In this document: piece by piece, positions 33,628 through 42,249 of the stretch | Numbering within the stretch: position 1 is the stretch's first letter | Layout: every line of letters starts with the position of its first letter | NCBI GenBank assembly: GCA_910586745.1 | Contig: CAJUJZ010000005.1 | Span: 1-42,249 of the forward strand | Reading direction: 5' to 3' | Origin: an uncultured Mucispirillum sp. | Lineage (GTDB): Bacteria; Chrysiogenota; Deferribacteres; Deferribacterales; Mucispirillaceae | DNA length: 42,249 nt | Translations under genes and position numbers: made by a program | The notes under the pieces: generated by a model | Told to the model about the DNA's origin: nothing | Seen by the model: only the letters and a program-made list of their open reading frames with translations | The model's database searches: none

Positions 33628-34401
33628 TTATAATTTTATTGTATTACTTGGACAAACTTCTTCACATTTACCACAATTTATACATTTAGTATAATCTATA
33701 AATGCAAGAAAGTTATTTACATGAACTGCATTATATTCGCAAGCTTTTTCACATAATTTACAGCCTACACAGCCTGTATTGCAAAATTTTTTCTGCAGAC
33801 CTCCTTTTTCAGTTGATAGACATGCAATATTAACTTTATGCTCACTTTCCAAAAATATTAAGTGTTTAGGACATTCTGCAGCACATAGCCCGCAGCCGGT
33901 ACATTTTTCATAATCTACTTCTGCAAAGCCGTTTTTACCGACATGTATTGCATCAAATGGACATGCTTTTTCACATGTTCCACCACCAACACAGCCATAT
34001 TTACATGCTTTTATACCGCCATCATACTGGCTCATTAAAAGGCAGTCATTAGGTCCAAAATATTCATATCTGTTCTGACAATTTATACCACCTATGCATC
34101 TAACATATGCTTTTTTCTTAACACTTTCAGTGCTTTCAAGACCTAATAAGCTTGATATATTTTTTATTTCACTATCTTTTAAAGCAGCACACAGGCTTAC
34201 AGGTGCAGTGCCTTCACAAATTGACTTTGCTAATGCTGCACACCCTGCATATCCGCAGGCTCCACAGTTTGCACCCGATAACATATCTTTTACTAATTCT
34301 ATTCTTTCATCTTTTACAACATAAAAATATTTAGAAGCAAAAGCAAGCCCGCTGCCTGCAATAAGTCCTATAACACCTAATACTAATACTGCTTCCATCA
34401 T
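33628..34401 (-). CDS. rnfB: Rnf complex electron-transport subunit B (multi-cluster ferredoxin)
   Basis: 257 aa. One N-terminal membrane anchor (about 1-25) is followed by the RnfB cysteine motif GANCGACGYAGC with a downstream Cys, then several ferredoxin cysteine sets: CKYGCVGGGTCEKACP, CTGCGLCAAECP, CNTGCVGCKLCEKAC and CINCGKCEEVCP. It takes electrons from ferredoxin on the cytoplasmic face of the Rnf complex. It is last in the rnfCDGEAB order and starts one base after rnfA. Confidence 0.95.
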   Translation of the reverse strand: MMEAVLVLGVIGLIAGSGLAFASKYFYVVKDERIELVKDMLSGANCGACGYAGCAALAKSICEGTAPVSLCAALKDSEIKNISSLLGLESTESVKKKAYVRCIGGINCQNRYEYFGPNDCLLMSQYDGGIKACKYGCVGGGTCEKACPFDAIHVGKNGFAEVDYEKCTGCGLCAAECPKHLIFLESEHKVNIACLSTEKGGLQKKFCNTGCVGCKLCEKACEYNAVHVNNFLAFIDYTKCINCGKCEEVCPSNTIKL

Positions 34402-34402
34402 C

Positions 34403-34981
34403 TTATTTCACCATACCTGAAAAACCCATAAATGCAAGAGAAAGTATACCTGCCATAATAAAGACTATAGGCATTCCTTGAAAATATTTAGGTACAGAGG
34501 AATAAGCTATCCTTTCTCTTAAACCTGCAAATAAAATTAATGCAAGTCCAAAACCTGCTGCTGTTCCAAAGCTGAATATAAGCATTTCTATAAATGAATA
34601 TTGAAACTGCACATTTAATAATGCTATACCTAAAACTGCACAATTAGTTGTAATCAAAGGAAGATATATACCTAAGCCGGAATAGAGTTCTGGCAGAGTT
34701 TTTTCTATTACCATTTCTACAAACTGCACAAGAGATGCTATTATTAATATAAAAACAATAGTTCTTAAATATTCAAGAGATAGTGGAACTAATATATATT
34801 TATCTATTAAAAACGATACAACAGCCGATATTGTCATAACAAATGCAACAGATAAACTCATACCAACAGCAGTTTCCGTGCTTTTTGATACTCCCATAAA
34901 AGGGCATATTCCTAAAAACCTGCTTAATACTATATTATTTACTAATGCAGCACCAACAAAAAGAAGAATTAGATGTTCCAT
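34403..34981 (-). CDS. rnfA: Rnf complex membrane subunit A
   Basis: 192 aa, about six membrane segments. It has the paired-subunit signature NNIVLSRFLGICPFMGVS near the N-terminus and LITTNCAVLGIALL in the centre; the cysteines in these two motifs hold the intramembrane [2Fe-2S] centre shared with RnfE. Its ATG overlaps the rnfE stop (TAATG). Confidence 0.95.
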   Translation of the reverse strand: MEHLILLFVGAALVNNIVLSRFLGICPFMGVSKSTETAVGMSLSVAFVMTISAVVSFLIDKYILVPLSLEYLRTIVFILIIASLVQFVEMVIEKTLPELYSGLGIYLPLITTNCAVLGIALLNVQFQYSFIEMLIFSFGTAAGFGLALILFAGLRERIAYSSVPKYFQGMPIVFIMAGILSLAFMGFSGMVK

Positions 34982-35580
34982 TATTTTTCACCTTTCATTC
35001 TGCTGTCAATAAACTGTTTGCCTGCAAATAAAAAGCCTAAAAACAAAAATGCTCCCGGCGGCATAACAGCTATTAAAAGCGGATTATAAGAAGAAAGCAT
35101 TACAGGCATATTAAAAAAAGTGCCAGCTCCAATTATTTCTCTAAAAGAGCCAAGTATAAATAACGCTATTGTAAAACCTATACCTGCACTGATACCATCA
35201 ATTAATGAATATAATGGATTGTTTTTTGATACAAAAGCTTCTGCCCTGCCTAATACAATACAATTTACAACAATTAATGGTATAAATATTCCTAAAATTT
35301 TATGCAGTGAATAAAAATTTGCTTTCATCATCTGGTCTATTATTGTAACAAAACATGCTATAATTACAATATATGCTGGTATTCTTACATTTTTAGGAAT
35401 ATATCTTGCAATTAATGATATAACTAAATTAGAGCCTGTTAAAACAGCAGTAGTTGCAAGCCCCATACCAAGAGCATTTACAGCACTTGTGGTTACTGCT
35501 AAAGTAGGACAAAGACCAAGCATCTGTTTAAAAATAGCATTATTACTGTATAAACCATTTGCTATAATATTTTTTATCAT
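34981..35580 (-). CDS. rnfE: Rnf complex membrane subunit E
   Basis: 199 aa, about six membrane segments. The RnfE motifs FKQMLGLCPTLAVTTSA and PLIVVNCIVLGRAEAF mirror those of RnfA, with the cluster cysteines conserved. It starts one base after the rnfG stop region. Confidence 0.95.
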   Translation of the reverse strand: MIKNIIANGLYSNNAIFKQMLGLCPTLAVTTSAVNALGMGLATTAVLTGSNLVISLIARYIPKNVRIPAYIVIIACFVTIIDQMMKANFYSLHKILGIFIPLIVVNCIVLGRAEAFVSKNNPLYSLIDGISAGIGFTIALFILGSFREIIGAGTFFNMPVMLSSYNPLLIAVMPPGAFLFLGFLFAGKQFIDSRMKGEK

Positions 35581-35581
35581 A

Positions 35582-36127
35582 TCATTTACCTATCATACCA
35601 TTTATAACTGTTAAACTATCTTTTACACCTGCTGCTACAGCTCGTGGACTGATTGTTGCACCGCTGAACTGCTCAATTGTGCCACCGTCTTTTTTTACAG
35701 CTATTTTGTCGTTTACTGTAAAGCCTTTAAATAAATCTAAAAATGACTTATTTGTTATCTTATCACCAAGACCTGGCGTTTCCGAATGATAAATCACAGC
35801 AACACCATATACTGCACCTTGGCTGTCTGTGCCAGTTAAAATAGATATTGCTCCACCATACCCTTGAGTATTTATAACATTTACTGCATAGCCTGTAATA
35901 GTACTATTATCTTTTGCAATAAATACTTTCTGGTTATTTATGATTTCATAATCTTTATCTGGTTCATTATTATGATAAGGCAGAATAGATTTAAAAGCAT
36001 TTAAAATTTCCTGCCTTTCTTTATAAGCAATCTTATCTTTTGTAAAAGAATATGATAATGCAAGCATAACACCTGCTAATACAGTTATTATTGTTATGGT
36101 AAATATAGATTTAAAAAAGCTGCTCAT
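35582..36127 (-). CDS. rnfG: Rnf complex subunit G (covalent FMN protein)
   Basis: 181 aa. One N-terminal membrane segment (about 6-26) is followed by an extracytoplasmic FMN-binding domain. The flavinylation motif is SGATISPRAV near the C-terminus, in which the Thr carries FMN through a phosphoester; the ApbE transferase needed is not in this window. I start it at ATG 36125-36127, which has GGAG 6 bases upstream. A longer reading from 36184 overlaps rnfD and adds residues unlike the family. Confidence 0.93.
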   Translation of the reverse strand: MSSFFKSIFTITIITVLAGVMLALSYSFTKDKIAYKERQEILNAFKSILPYHNNEPDKDYEIINNQKVFIAKDNSTITGYAVNVINTQGYGGAISILTGTDSQGAVYGVAVIYHSETPGLGDKITNKSFLDLFKGFTVNDKIAVKKDGGTIEQFSGATISPRAVAAGVKDSLTVINGMIGK

Positions 36128-37091
36128 CTCTATCTCCAAACACTTTTGGTCTAAAAAATTTATCAAGAATAGGTGTAAAAGCATTCATAATTAATATTGC
36201 AAACCCTACTCCTTCAGGGTAACCGCCATAAACCCTGATACATACTGTTAAAATACCGCATCCTATACCAAAAATAATTTTACCTGCCCAATACATAGGA
36301 CTTGTAGAATAATCTGTTGCCATGAAAAAAGCACCAAGCAAAAGACCACCACTTATAATATGATTGTATGGCAAAATAGTAATATTAGAATCAATGCTTG
36401 ATATAATAAAAGTAAATACAAACACTGTGCCAATAAAAGATACAGGGATATGCCATGAGATGATTTTTTTATACATTAAAAATAAACCGCCAATAATTAA
36501 AGCAAGTGGCGAAATCTCACCTAATGAGCCCCCTGCTGAAATCAAAAGCTGATGATAGTCTATATTTATATGATTAATAATACCATAAACTGATAAATCT
36601 GTTTTTGCATTTCCAAGCATAGTTGCACCACTTAATGCATCTATATTAGAATAAAGAGGCTCTTGAAATGATATCATAAGTGCAGGAAAGGATATTAAAA
36701 GCACCATTCTACCTGTTAATGCTGGGTTAAATGGGTTCTGTCCAAGACCGCCAAATACCATTTTACCAACTATGATTGCAAAAAAAACACCAATAAATGC
36801 AGTCCATAAAGGTAAACCAGGTGGCAGAGTAAGAGCAAATAAAAGCCCTGTTAATGCAGCACTTAAGTCATTTATTGTAGTTTTTCTGCCTTGTATTTTA
36901 CAAAAAATATGCTCTAAAAATACAGCAGAAATTATACATACTGCATATAATGTAAAAGCATATAAACCATAATTTATGATAGATATAATAACAGCAGGTA
37001 AAAGCGAAATAATAACAAAAAGCATTATTTTAAATGTATCCATACTGCTTCTTATATGAGGAGCAAAAGTAACATTCATTAACTGTTGCAT
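36111..37091 (-). CDS. rnfD: Rnf complex membrane subunit D (covalent FMN protein)
   Basis: 326 aa with eight to ten hydrophobic segments. It begins MQQLMNVTFAPHIRS, the RnfD/NqrB-type start (PHI/PHxR). The flavinylation motif is SGATMLG, and NPFNPALTGRM is conserved. The start ATG at 37091 lies 2 bases after the rnfC stop with AAGGA about 11 bases upstream; an ATG at 37118 inside rnfC is less likely. It overlaps rnfG by 17 bases. Confidence 0.93.
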   Translation of the reverse strand: MQQLMNVTFAPHIRSSMDTFKIMLFVIISLLPAVIISIINYGLYAFTLYAVCIISAVFLEHIFCKIQGRKTTINDLSAALTGLLFALTLPPGLPLWTAFIGVFFAIIVGKMVFGGLGQNPFNPALTGRMVLLISFPALMISFQEPLYSNIDALSGATMLGNAKTDLSVYGIINHINIDYHQLLISAGGSLGEISPLALIIGGLFLMYKKIISWHIPVSFIGTVFVFTFIISSIDSNITILPYNHIISGGLLLGAFFMATDYSTSPMYWAGKIIFGIGCGILTVCIRVYGGYPEGVGFAILIMNAFTPILDKFFRPKVFGDRDEQLF

Positions 37092-37092
37092 A

Positions 37093-38391
37093 TTATTTAT
37101 TTTCCTTTTTCTTAGCAAGAAATATTGTGGCTTTTTTCTTACCTGCTTTTATAGTTTCCGCTAAAAGTCTGCCTGATGGACAAATATATGAACAGCAGCC
37201 ACATTCTATACAGCTCATAATTTTTTCATCAAAATTTTTTTCAACCATATTATGTAAAAAATTCTGCTCTAATTCTCTAGGAATAAGTCCCATAACACAC
37301 ACTTCACTGCATTTACCGCATCTTATACAAGGCAGTATTTTATGTTTTTTCTGGTTTTTTAAAAGCAGAACTCCACCAGTAGTTTTAATTACAGGTATAT
37401 CAAGAGAAGCAACAGAACCACCAGTCATAGGGCCGCCAAATATAACTTTATGCCCTTTTTTATATTTATTACCAGTTCTTTCTAAAAATATTTCAACAGG
37501 CACACCAACAGGCATAAGGTAGTTTGCTGCATTTTCCACTTCACCAGATACTGTTACAATTCTTTCAAAAAGCGGCTTTGAAAAAACTGCAGCTTCATAT
37601 AAGGCATTTACTGTTGCAACATTCTGTATTAATACACCAATATCTGCAGGAAGCCTGCCTGATGGCACTATACGACCTAATACAGAATAAATTAACTGCT
37701 TTTCTCCACCCTGTGGATATTTTGATGGTAGAGAAACAATATCTATATTATATTTTTGAGACTGCTGCTTTAAAAGTGATATACAGTCTTTTTTATTATT
37801 TTCAACAGCAATAATACATACACTAGCTTTAACATGCTCTTTTATCATCTTAGCACCAGCAAGTATATTTTCACTTTTTGCACGCATTAAAGCATGGTCG
37901 CACATTAGATAAGGCTCACACTCTGCCCCGTTAATAATCACTGTATCTATTGTCTTATTAGGGTTTAATTTTATATATGCAGGAAACCCTGCACCGCCAA
38001 GTCCAACAATACCTGCACGGCGTGCTAAATCTGGCAAATCATTTCCCCCATCCAATTTTCTAAACTTAGTTGTATCATTATTTAAAGCTTTTATTGTACA
38101 TCCACTGACTTCACCTATAGCAGGGTGATAAACTGTTGATATATCAATTATTTTACCATTTACTGGGCTGTGTATCCTAGAAGATAAGCCCACACCACAT
38201 TCTGCTAAAAGCTGACCTCTTTCTACTTCATTACCAATACTTACTATCGCAGATGCAGGTGAACCTATATGCTGAACAAAGGGGATGAAAAATTCATCCC
38301 CTTCTATAATTGTAAAATTCCTAACAGACGATATATCAGATATTTTATGAGAATCTGGATGGATACCGCCTTTTAAATCAAATTCCGTCAT
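37093..38391 (-). CDS. rnfC: Rnf complex subunit C (NADH-binding, FMN and 4Fe-4S)
   Basis: 432 aa. It exchanges electrons between the complex and NAD(H). It begins FDLKGGIHPDSHK, typical of RnfC. The nucleotide/FMN region is VGLGGAGFPAYIKL, then INGAECEPYLMCDHALM, and GGPMTGG. Two [4Fe-4S] motifs lie near the C-terminus: CIRCGKCSEVC and CIECGCCSYICP. The long Ala-rich C-terminal tail of gamma-proteobacterial RnfC is absent. The ATG overlaps the stop of the deaminase gene (TAATG). Confidence 0.95.
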   Translation of the reverse strand: MTEFDLKGGIHPDSHKISDISSVRNFTIIEGDEFFIPFVQHIGSPASAIVSIGNEVERGQLLAECGVGLSSRIHSPVNGKIIDISTVYHPAIGEVSGCTIKALNNDTTKFRKLDGGNDLPDLARRAGIVGLGGAGFPAYIKLNPNKTIDTVIINGAECEPYLMCDHALMRAKSENILAGAKMIKEHVKASVCIIAVENNKKDCISLLKQQSQKYNIDIVSLPSKYPQGGEKQLIYSVLGRIVPSGRLPADIGVLIQNVATVNALYEAAVFSKPLFERIVTVSGEVENAANYLMPVGVPVEIFLERTGNKYKKGHKVIFGGPMTGGSVASLDIPVIKTTGGVLLLKNQKKHKILPCIRCGKCSEVCVMGLIPRELEQNFLHNMVEKNFDEKIMSCIECGCCSYICPSGRLLAETIKAGKKKATIFLAKKKENK

Positions 38392-38843
38392 TATTTTTCT
38401 TTTTTATACTGCAGTATGCGAATATCTGTATCTTTTAATAATTCATCTGCTAAGCTGTCTTCATAATATTCTTCATAGACTATCTTTGTTATTTTTGCAT
38501 TGATAATCATTTTAGTACATATGGAGCATGGCTTTGTTGTGCAGTAAAGAGTTGCCCCTTCTGTTGAAACACCATAAAGAGCTGCCTGAATAATTGCATT
38601 CTGCTCAGCATGAAGCCCTCTGCATAATTCATGGCGTTCTCCACTAGGCACATTAAGTTTCTGCCTAAGACAGCCAGTTACTTCACAGTGAGTAACACCA
38701 GCTGGTGCTCCATTATAACCTGTAGCAATAACTCTGGTATCTTTAACCAAAACTGCTCCAACATGACGGCGTAAACAGGACGAACGAGTCGCTGTCAGTT
38801 TTGTCATTTCCATAAAGTAGTCATCCCAGCTGGGTCTTTTCAT
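38391..38843 (-). CDS. dCMP deaminase (ComEB/cytidine-deoxycytidylate deaminase family)
   Basis: 150 aa. Zinc-site motifs are HAEQNAII and TKPCSICTKMII (HAE and PCxxC), and the start MKRPSWDDYFMEMTKL matches the dCMP-deaminase subgroup. It makes dUMP for thymidylate synthesis. The gene follows glyA with about 1 base between, which suits a folate/dTMP link. I start it at ATG 38841-38843; a longer reading from 38882 would overlap glyA and add 13 residues unlike the family. Confidence 0.9.
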   Translation of the reverse strand: MKRPSWDDYFMEMTKLTATRSSCLRRHVGAVLVKDTRVIATGYNGAPAGVTHCEVTGCLRQKLNVPSGERHELCRGLHAEQNAIIQAALYGVSTEGATLYCTTKPCSICTKMIINAKITKIVYEEYYEDSLADELLKDTDIRILQYKKEK

Positions 38844-38844
38844 A

Positions 38845-40101
38845 TTAGTATAACCTTCCTTTATATAAAGGATATGCAGCACAAAGTTCTTTTACTTTGC
38901 ATTTAACTTCTGCAATTTTATTATCATCATTGATATTTTCAAATACATCAGCAATATAATTACCAATTAATTCCATTTCTTTTTCTTTCATACCTCTTGT
39001 AGTAACTGCTGGAGCACCAATACGGATACCACTTGTTACAAATGGAGATAATGTTTCAAAAGGAATAGTATTTTTATTAGTTGTAATATTTGCTTTGTCA
39101 AGAGCTATCTGACAGTCTTTACCGGTTAAGCCTTTAGATTGAACATCTATTAAAACAAGGTGGTTATCTGTGCCACCAGAAACTATACGGAAACCTCTGC
39201 TTTTGATTGTTTCTGCAAGCTGTTTAGCATTTTTTACAATTTGAGTTTGGTATGTTTTAAATTCATCGCTTAATGCTTCTTTAAAAGCAACAGCTTTGCC
39301 AGCAATTACATGCATTAATGGACCGCCCTGCATACCCGGAAATACTTGAGAGTTAATAGCTTTTTCATACTGAGATTTTGCAAGTATCATACCACCTCTT
39401 GGGCCTCTTAATGTTTTGTGTGTAGTAGTTGTAACAATATCAGCATAAGGAACTGGGTTTTCATGAACTCCTGCAGCAACAAGACCTGCAATGTGAGCCA
39501 TATCAACCATTAATACTGCACCTGCTTTATCAGCAATTTTTCTAAACTGAGCAAAATCAATAGCTCTTGGATATGCACTTGCACCTGCGATTATTAATTT
39601 TGGCTTATTTTCAACTGCTAATTTTTCAACTTCATCATAATCTATAGTTTCTGTATCTTTAGTTACACCATAAGGGATAACATTAAAGAATTTACCAGAA
39701 AAGTTTACCAGGCTTCCATGAGTTAAGTGACCACCGTGAGATAAGTTCATACCTAAAATAGTATCACCGCTTTGTAATACAGAAAAATATGCACCAAAGT
39801 TTGCCTGACTGCCTGAATGTGGCTGCACATTTACATATTCTGCACCAAAAAGTTTTTTTGCTCTGTCAATAGCAAGCTGTTCTGCAATATCAACAAATTC
39901 ACATCCGCCATAGTAGCGTTTTGCAGGATAACCTTCAGCATATTTGTTAGTTAAAACTGAGCCAACTGCTTCTAATACAGCAGGGCTTACAAAGTTTTCA
40001 CTTGCAATAAGCTCAATGTGTTCTTCCTGACGGTTTGCCTCTTTCATTAAGGCATCATAGATTTCTGGGTCAAATTGTTTTACATGTTTGTAAAGACTCA
40101 T
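38845..40101 (-). CDS. glyA: Serine hydroxymethyltransferase
   Basis: 418 aa PLP enzyme that interconverts serine and glycine with tetrahydrofolate. PLP lysine is in TTTTHKTLRGPRGG; LIASENFVSPAVLEA and NKYAEGYPAKRYYGGCE are intact. The start at ATG 40099-40101 has AAGGAG 10 bases upstream; the TTG at 40108-40110 would lie almost on the ribosome site and is rejected. Confidence 0.97.
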   Translation of the reverse strand: MSLYKHVKQFDPEIYDALMKEANRQEEHIELIASENFVSPAVLEAVGSVLTNKYAEGYPAKRYYGGCEFVDIAEQLAIDRAKKLFGAEYVNVQPHSGSQANFGAYFSVLQSGDTILGMNLSHGGHLTHGSLVNFSGKFFNVIPYGVTKDTETIDYDEVEKLAVENKPKLIIAGASAYPRAIDFAQFRKIADKAGAVLMVDMAHIAGLVAAGVHENPVPYADIVTTTTHKTLRGPRGGMILAKSQYEKAINSQVFPGMQGGPLMHVIAGKAVAFKEALSDEFKTYQTQIVKNAKQLAETIKSRGFRIVSGGTDNHLVLIDVQSKGLTGKDCQIALDKANITTNKNTIPFETLSPFVTSGIRIGAPAVTTRGMKEKEMELIGNYIADVFENINDDNKIAEVKCKVKELCAAYPLYKGRLY

Positions 40102-40132
40102 TGTTTTCAAACTCCTTAAAGCGAAAATTATA

Positions 40133-40564
40133 CTAATCTAAATCTAATTTGCATATACGGCGTTCGTGTCTGCCGCCTTCAAATTCTTCTTTTAACCATT
40201 CTTTTATAATTTCTTTAGCTAAAGGTATTGCGACAATATTAGCTCCCATCGCTAATACATTAGCATTATTATGCTGACGACTTAATCTTGCACTGTATAT
40301 ATCTGAACATAAAGCAGCTCTTATACCCTTATGTCTGTTTGCTGCGATAGATATACCTATACCTGTGCCGCAAATAAATATGCCACGCTCTGCTTTACTT
40401 TCTAATATAGCAAGAGCTGCAGTATTTGCATAATCTGGATAATCACATGACTCTTTTGAATAAGTGCCGCAATCAATTACATTATGTCCCTCTGATTCTA
40501 AGAATGTTTTTACATCCTCTTTTAATGTAAAACCTGCATGGTCTGATACTACAACAATATTCAT
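40133..40564 (-). CDS. rpiB: Ribose-5-phosphate isomerase B
   Basis: 143 aa, the usual RpiB length. It begins MNIVVVSDHAGFTLKEDV. The catalytic region is IFICGTGIGISIAANR (active-site Cys) with HNNANVLAMGA downstream. It interconverts ribose 5-phosphate and ribulose 5-phosphate. The rpiB-glyA order is common in bacteria. Confidence 0.95.
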   Translation of the reverse strand: MNIVVVSDHAGFTLKEDVKTFLESEGHNVIDCGTYSKESCDYPDYANTAALAILESKAERGIFICGTGIGISIAANRHKGIRAALCSDIYSARLSRQHNNANVLAMGANIVAIPLAKEIIKEWLKEEFEGGRHERRICKLDLD

Positions 40565-40587
40565 ATTAATCCCAATATTTTCTATAT

Positions 40588-41358
40588 TTATATTTCTGAA
40601 TATACTTCACTAATCAGTTTATAATCTCTTATAATATTATCATCATCTATTGTAAAGGAAAAACCATTAAACATTATATTTCCTTTTGTTTCCACAGTAA
40701 ATCTGTGAGGAATTTGTGTAATAAATCTTTCTATAATACTTTCTACTTCCATACCTAATACAGAATATTCAGCTCCACACATACCAGCATCAGTTAAATA
40801 AAGTGTATTAGTATCAATCATTTTTAAATCATTAGTCTGCACATGAGTATGAGTGCCACATATAACATTTGCTCTACCTTTTGCAAAATATCCAAATGCC
40901 TGTTTTTCACTTGTTGCTTCACCGTGAAAATCTACTAAAATAAAAGTATCTTCAGGTATTTCTTTATATATATTATTAAATGCCTCAAATGGACAGTTAC
41001 TTGTATTTAAAAATACTCTGCCAATAAGGTTTATTACACATATTTTTTTATTCAAAACATCAAAGATTTTATAACCTGATCCAGGCAGTTTATCTGATAA
41101 ATTAGCAGGTCTTATAAATAAATCCCAGTTATCAATAAGAGAGATAGTCTCTTTTTTATCCCATGTATGATTGCCTGCTGTCATAGCATTTATTCCTGTA
41201 TCTTTTAATTCACGATACACTTTATCTGTTATGCCAAAACCTGCAGCAGAATTTTCCACATTACCTATAACAAAATCATACTGATTATGTGATAAATGAT
41301 GCTTAACAGCCTTTCTGCCACTTCTGCCTACTATATCACCAATAAAAAGCAGTCTCAT
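40588..41358 (-). CDS. YmdB-family metallophosphoesterase (cyclic-nucleotide phosphodiesterase type)
   Basis: 256 aa. It carries the binuclear metal motifs in order: MRLLFIGDIVGRSGR, then GNVENSAAGFG, TAGNHTWDKKE, VDFHGEATSEK and CGTHTHVQTND, followed by LTDAGMCGAEYSVLGMEVES. This is the TIGR00282/YmdB family, whose members hydrolyse 2',3'- or 3',5'-cyclic nucleotides and affect global RNA levels. It lies 8 bases after the HD ribonuclease gene; the two may act in RNA turnover, which is inference. Confidence 0.9.
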   Translation of the reverse strand: MRLLFIGDIVGRSGRKAVKHHLSHNQYDFVIGNVENSAAGFGITDKVYRELKDTGINAMTAGNHTWDKKETISLIDNWDLFIRPANLSDKLPGSGYKIFDVLNKKICVINLIGRVFLNTSNCPFEAFNNIYKEIPEDTFILVDFHGEATSEKQAFGYFAKGRANVICGTHTHVQTNDLKMIDTNTLYLTDAGMCGAEYSVLGMEVESIIERFITQIPHRFTVETKGNIMFNGFSFTIDDDNIIRDYKLISEVYSEI

Positions 41359-41366
41359 ATATTTTT

Positions 41367-42249
41367 TTATTCCTCAGGTATTAAACAATGATTATAAAAC
41401 TGACGCTCTAATATTCTGTCATACTGGCTCCATCCGCCTTCTTCTACATTTTCTCTTTCAAATGCCATATTAAATGAGTTTATTCTAGCATCAATATTAT
41501 CAACATAATGCAGAATAAAAGCTTCCTTTGTTTTTGGTCTTTTTGGTGAGCCGTATTCTAATAAACCATGGTGACTTGCTATTAAATGAATAAGTAAATC
41601 ATGAGCTTTCTTTGGAAAATCAGGTATGCTTTCAATATATTTATCTACCATATTGATACCAAGAAGTAAATGACCTAAAAGCTTTCCTTCATCTGTATAT
41701 TCAAAAGAATTATCTATATCTATTTCCTGAATTTTGCCTATATCATGGAATAATGCACCCATAATAGTAAGCTCTTTATTAACATTTTCTTTTCCATAAA
41801 AATCACATATTAATGCAGATAATTTTACCATAGATAATGTATGTTCTAATAAGCCGTGTACATAAGCATGATGAACACTTTTAGCAGCAGAACATTTTGT
41901 AAAAAGATTGTATGTATCTTTATCTGCATAAAAAGCATTACATAGACTTTTAAAATAAGAGCTTTTAATATGTTTCTGAAGCACAACTTTTAATTCTTCT
42001 TCCATAGCTTTTGCATCTTTATCTGATTTTGGAAGAAATTCATTAGTATCTTCCCCAACAAGTAAAGTCATATCACTGACTTTTAACTGAGTTACTCCAT
42101 TATACTGCTGCAAAGCACCAGAAACTTCTACTATCTGACCTCTTGCAGGTTCAAAAGAAAGCTTGTTACTGTCAAACATTATAGCATTCATACTGCCACC
42201 TTCCGTATCTGTAAGTGTCATACGGACAAAGGGCCTGTTATCTTTTGTA
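41367..42249 (-). CDS. YhaM-like 3'-5' exoribonuclease (OB-fold plus HD domain), 5' end cut off
   Basis: The frame is open to the right edge of the window, so the N-terminus is missing. The visible part starts in an OB-fold nucleic-acid-binding domain (RPFVRMTLTDTEGG, RGQIVEVSGALQQYNGVTQL). It then has an HD domain with VHGLLEHTLSM and GALFHDIGKIQEI, a further SHHGLLEYGSPKRPKTKEA histidine pair, and DNIDARINSFN. This is the architecture of YhaM, a 3'-5' exonuclease on RNA and DNA. The ATG at 42219-42221 is internal. About 20-30 residues appear to be missing. Confidence 0.88.
   Translation of the reverse strand, partial: TKDNRPFVRMTLTDTEGGSMNAIMFDSNKLSFEPARGQIVEVSGALQQYNGVTQLKVSDMTLLVGEDTNEFLPKSDKDAKAMEEELKVVLQKHIKSSYFKSLCNAFYADKDTYNLFTKCSAAKSVHHAYVHGLLEHTLSMVKLSALICDFYGKENVNKELTIMGALFHDIGKIQEIDIDNSFEYTDEGKLLGHLLLGINMVDKYIESIPDFPKKAHDLLIHLIASHHGLLEYGSPKRPKTKEAFILHYVDNIDARINSFNMAFERENVEEGGWSQYDRILERQFYNHCLIPEE

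Noticed and set aside
36128..36184. Longer rnfG N-terminus from 36184
   Set aside because: The extra 19 residues lie inside rnfD and do not look like RnfG; the ATG at 36127 has a good GGAG.

Overview
This is a low-GC (about one third G+C by eye), densely coded stretch of chromosome from a Gram-negative-type anaerobe or microaerophile. It contains a complete Rnf complex (rnfCDGEAB), a Tat-exported DMSO-reductase-family molybdoenzyme, type III glutamine synthetase, LL-diaminopimelate aminotransferase, and the isoprenoid/DNA-repair operon xseB-ispA-dxs-tlyA-nadK-recN. This fits a Deferribacterota-like host such as Mucispirillum. That assignment is inference from gene content and composition; no marker rRNA is present.

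Layout. 1-189: truncated PHP-domain gene (-). 388-4385: a respiratory operon (+) of DmsA-like catalytic subunit, DmsB-like ferredoxin subunit and TorD/DmsD-type chaperone, with no membrane anchor gene. 4638-9006: carAB (-). 9007-9477: non-coding, holding the carAB promoter, a decayed histidine-kinase ATPase domain and the glnN terminator. 9478-20663: a nitrogen-assimilation block. glnN (GSIII, -) diverges from gltB-gltD-dapL (+), followed by a NifA/NtrC-type sigma54 activator (+). The glnN-gltB gap has a sigma54-type -24/-12 sequence facing each gene and a dyad between them at enhancer distance. The same dyad lies in front of the activator gene. 20684-21495: degraded IS150-group (IS3 family) remnant. 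21542-42249: about 21 kb of genes all on the minus strand, mostly overlapping or nearly so.

Reading the minus-strand block in transcription order (right to left): a YhaM-like HD ribonuclease (truncated by the window edge), YmdB-like phosphodiesterase, rpiB, glyA, dCMP deaminase, rnfCDGEAB, pyrF, pyrE, PilZ protein, STAS protein, rlmN, bcp, xseB, ispA, dxs, tlyA, nadK, recN, DedA protein, and a LysM/M23 peptidase.

How it works together. GSIII plus GOGAT assimilate ammonia into glutamate, DapL uses glutamate as amino donor for lysine and cell-wall DAP, and CarAB uses glutamine for pyrimidines and arginine. Rnf links ferredoxin/NAD redox state to an ion gradient, and the molybdoenzyme supplies a terminal reductase. 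The points most worth a second look are the sigma54/dyad/activator nitrogen circuit, a dxs gene with no ATG/GTG/TTG start in the right place, a DmsA-type enzyme with His in place of the first Fe-S cysteine and no anchor subunit, a terminator-like hairpin inside the chaperone gene, and the two gene relics. No CRISPR array, tRNA, rRNA or intact mobile element was seen, and no clearly new multi-gene system.
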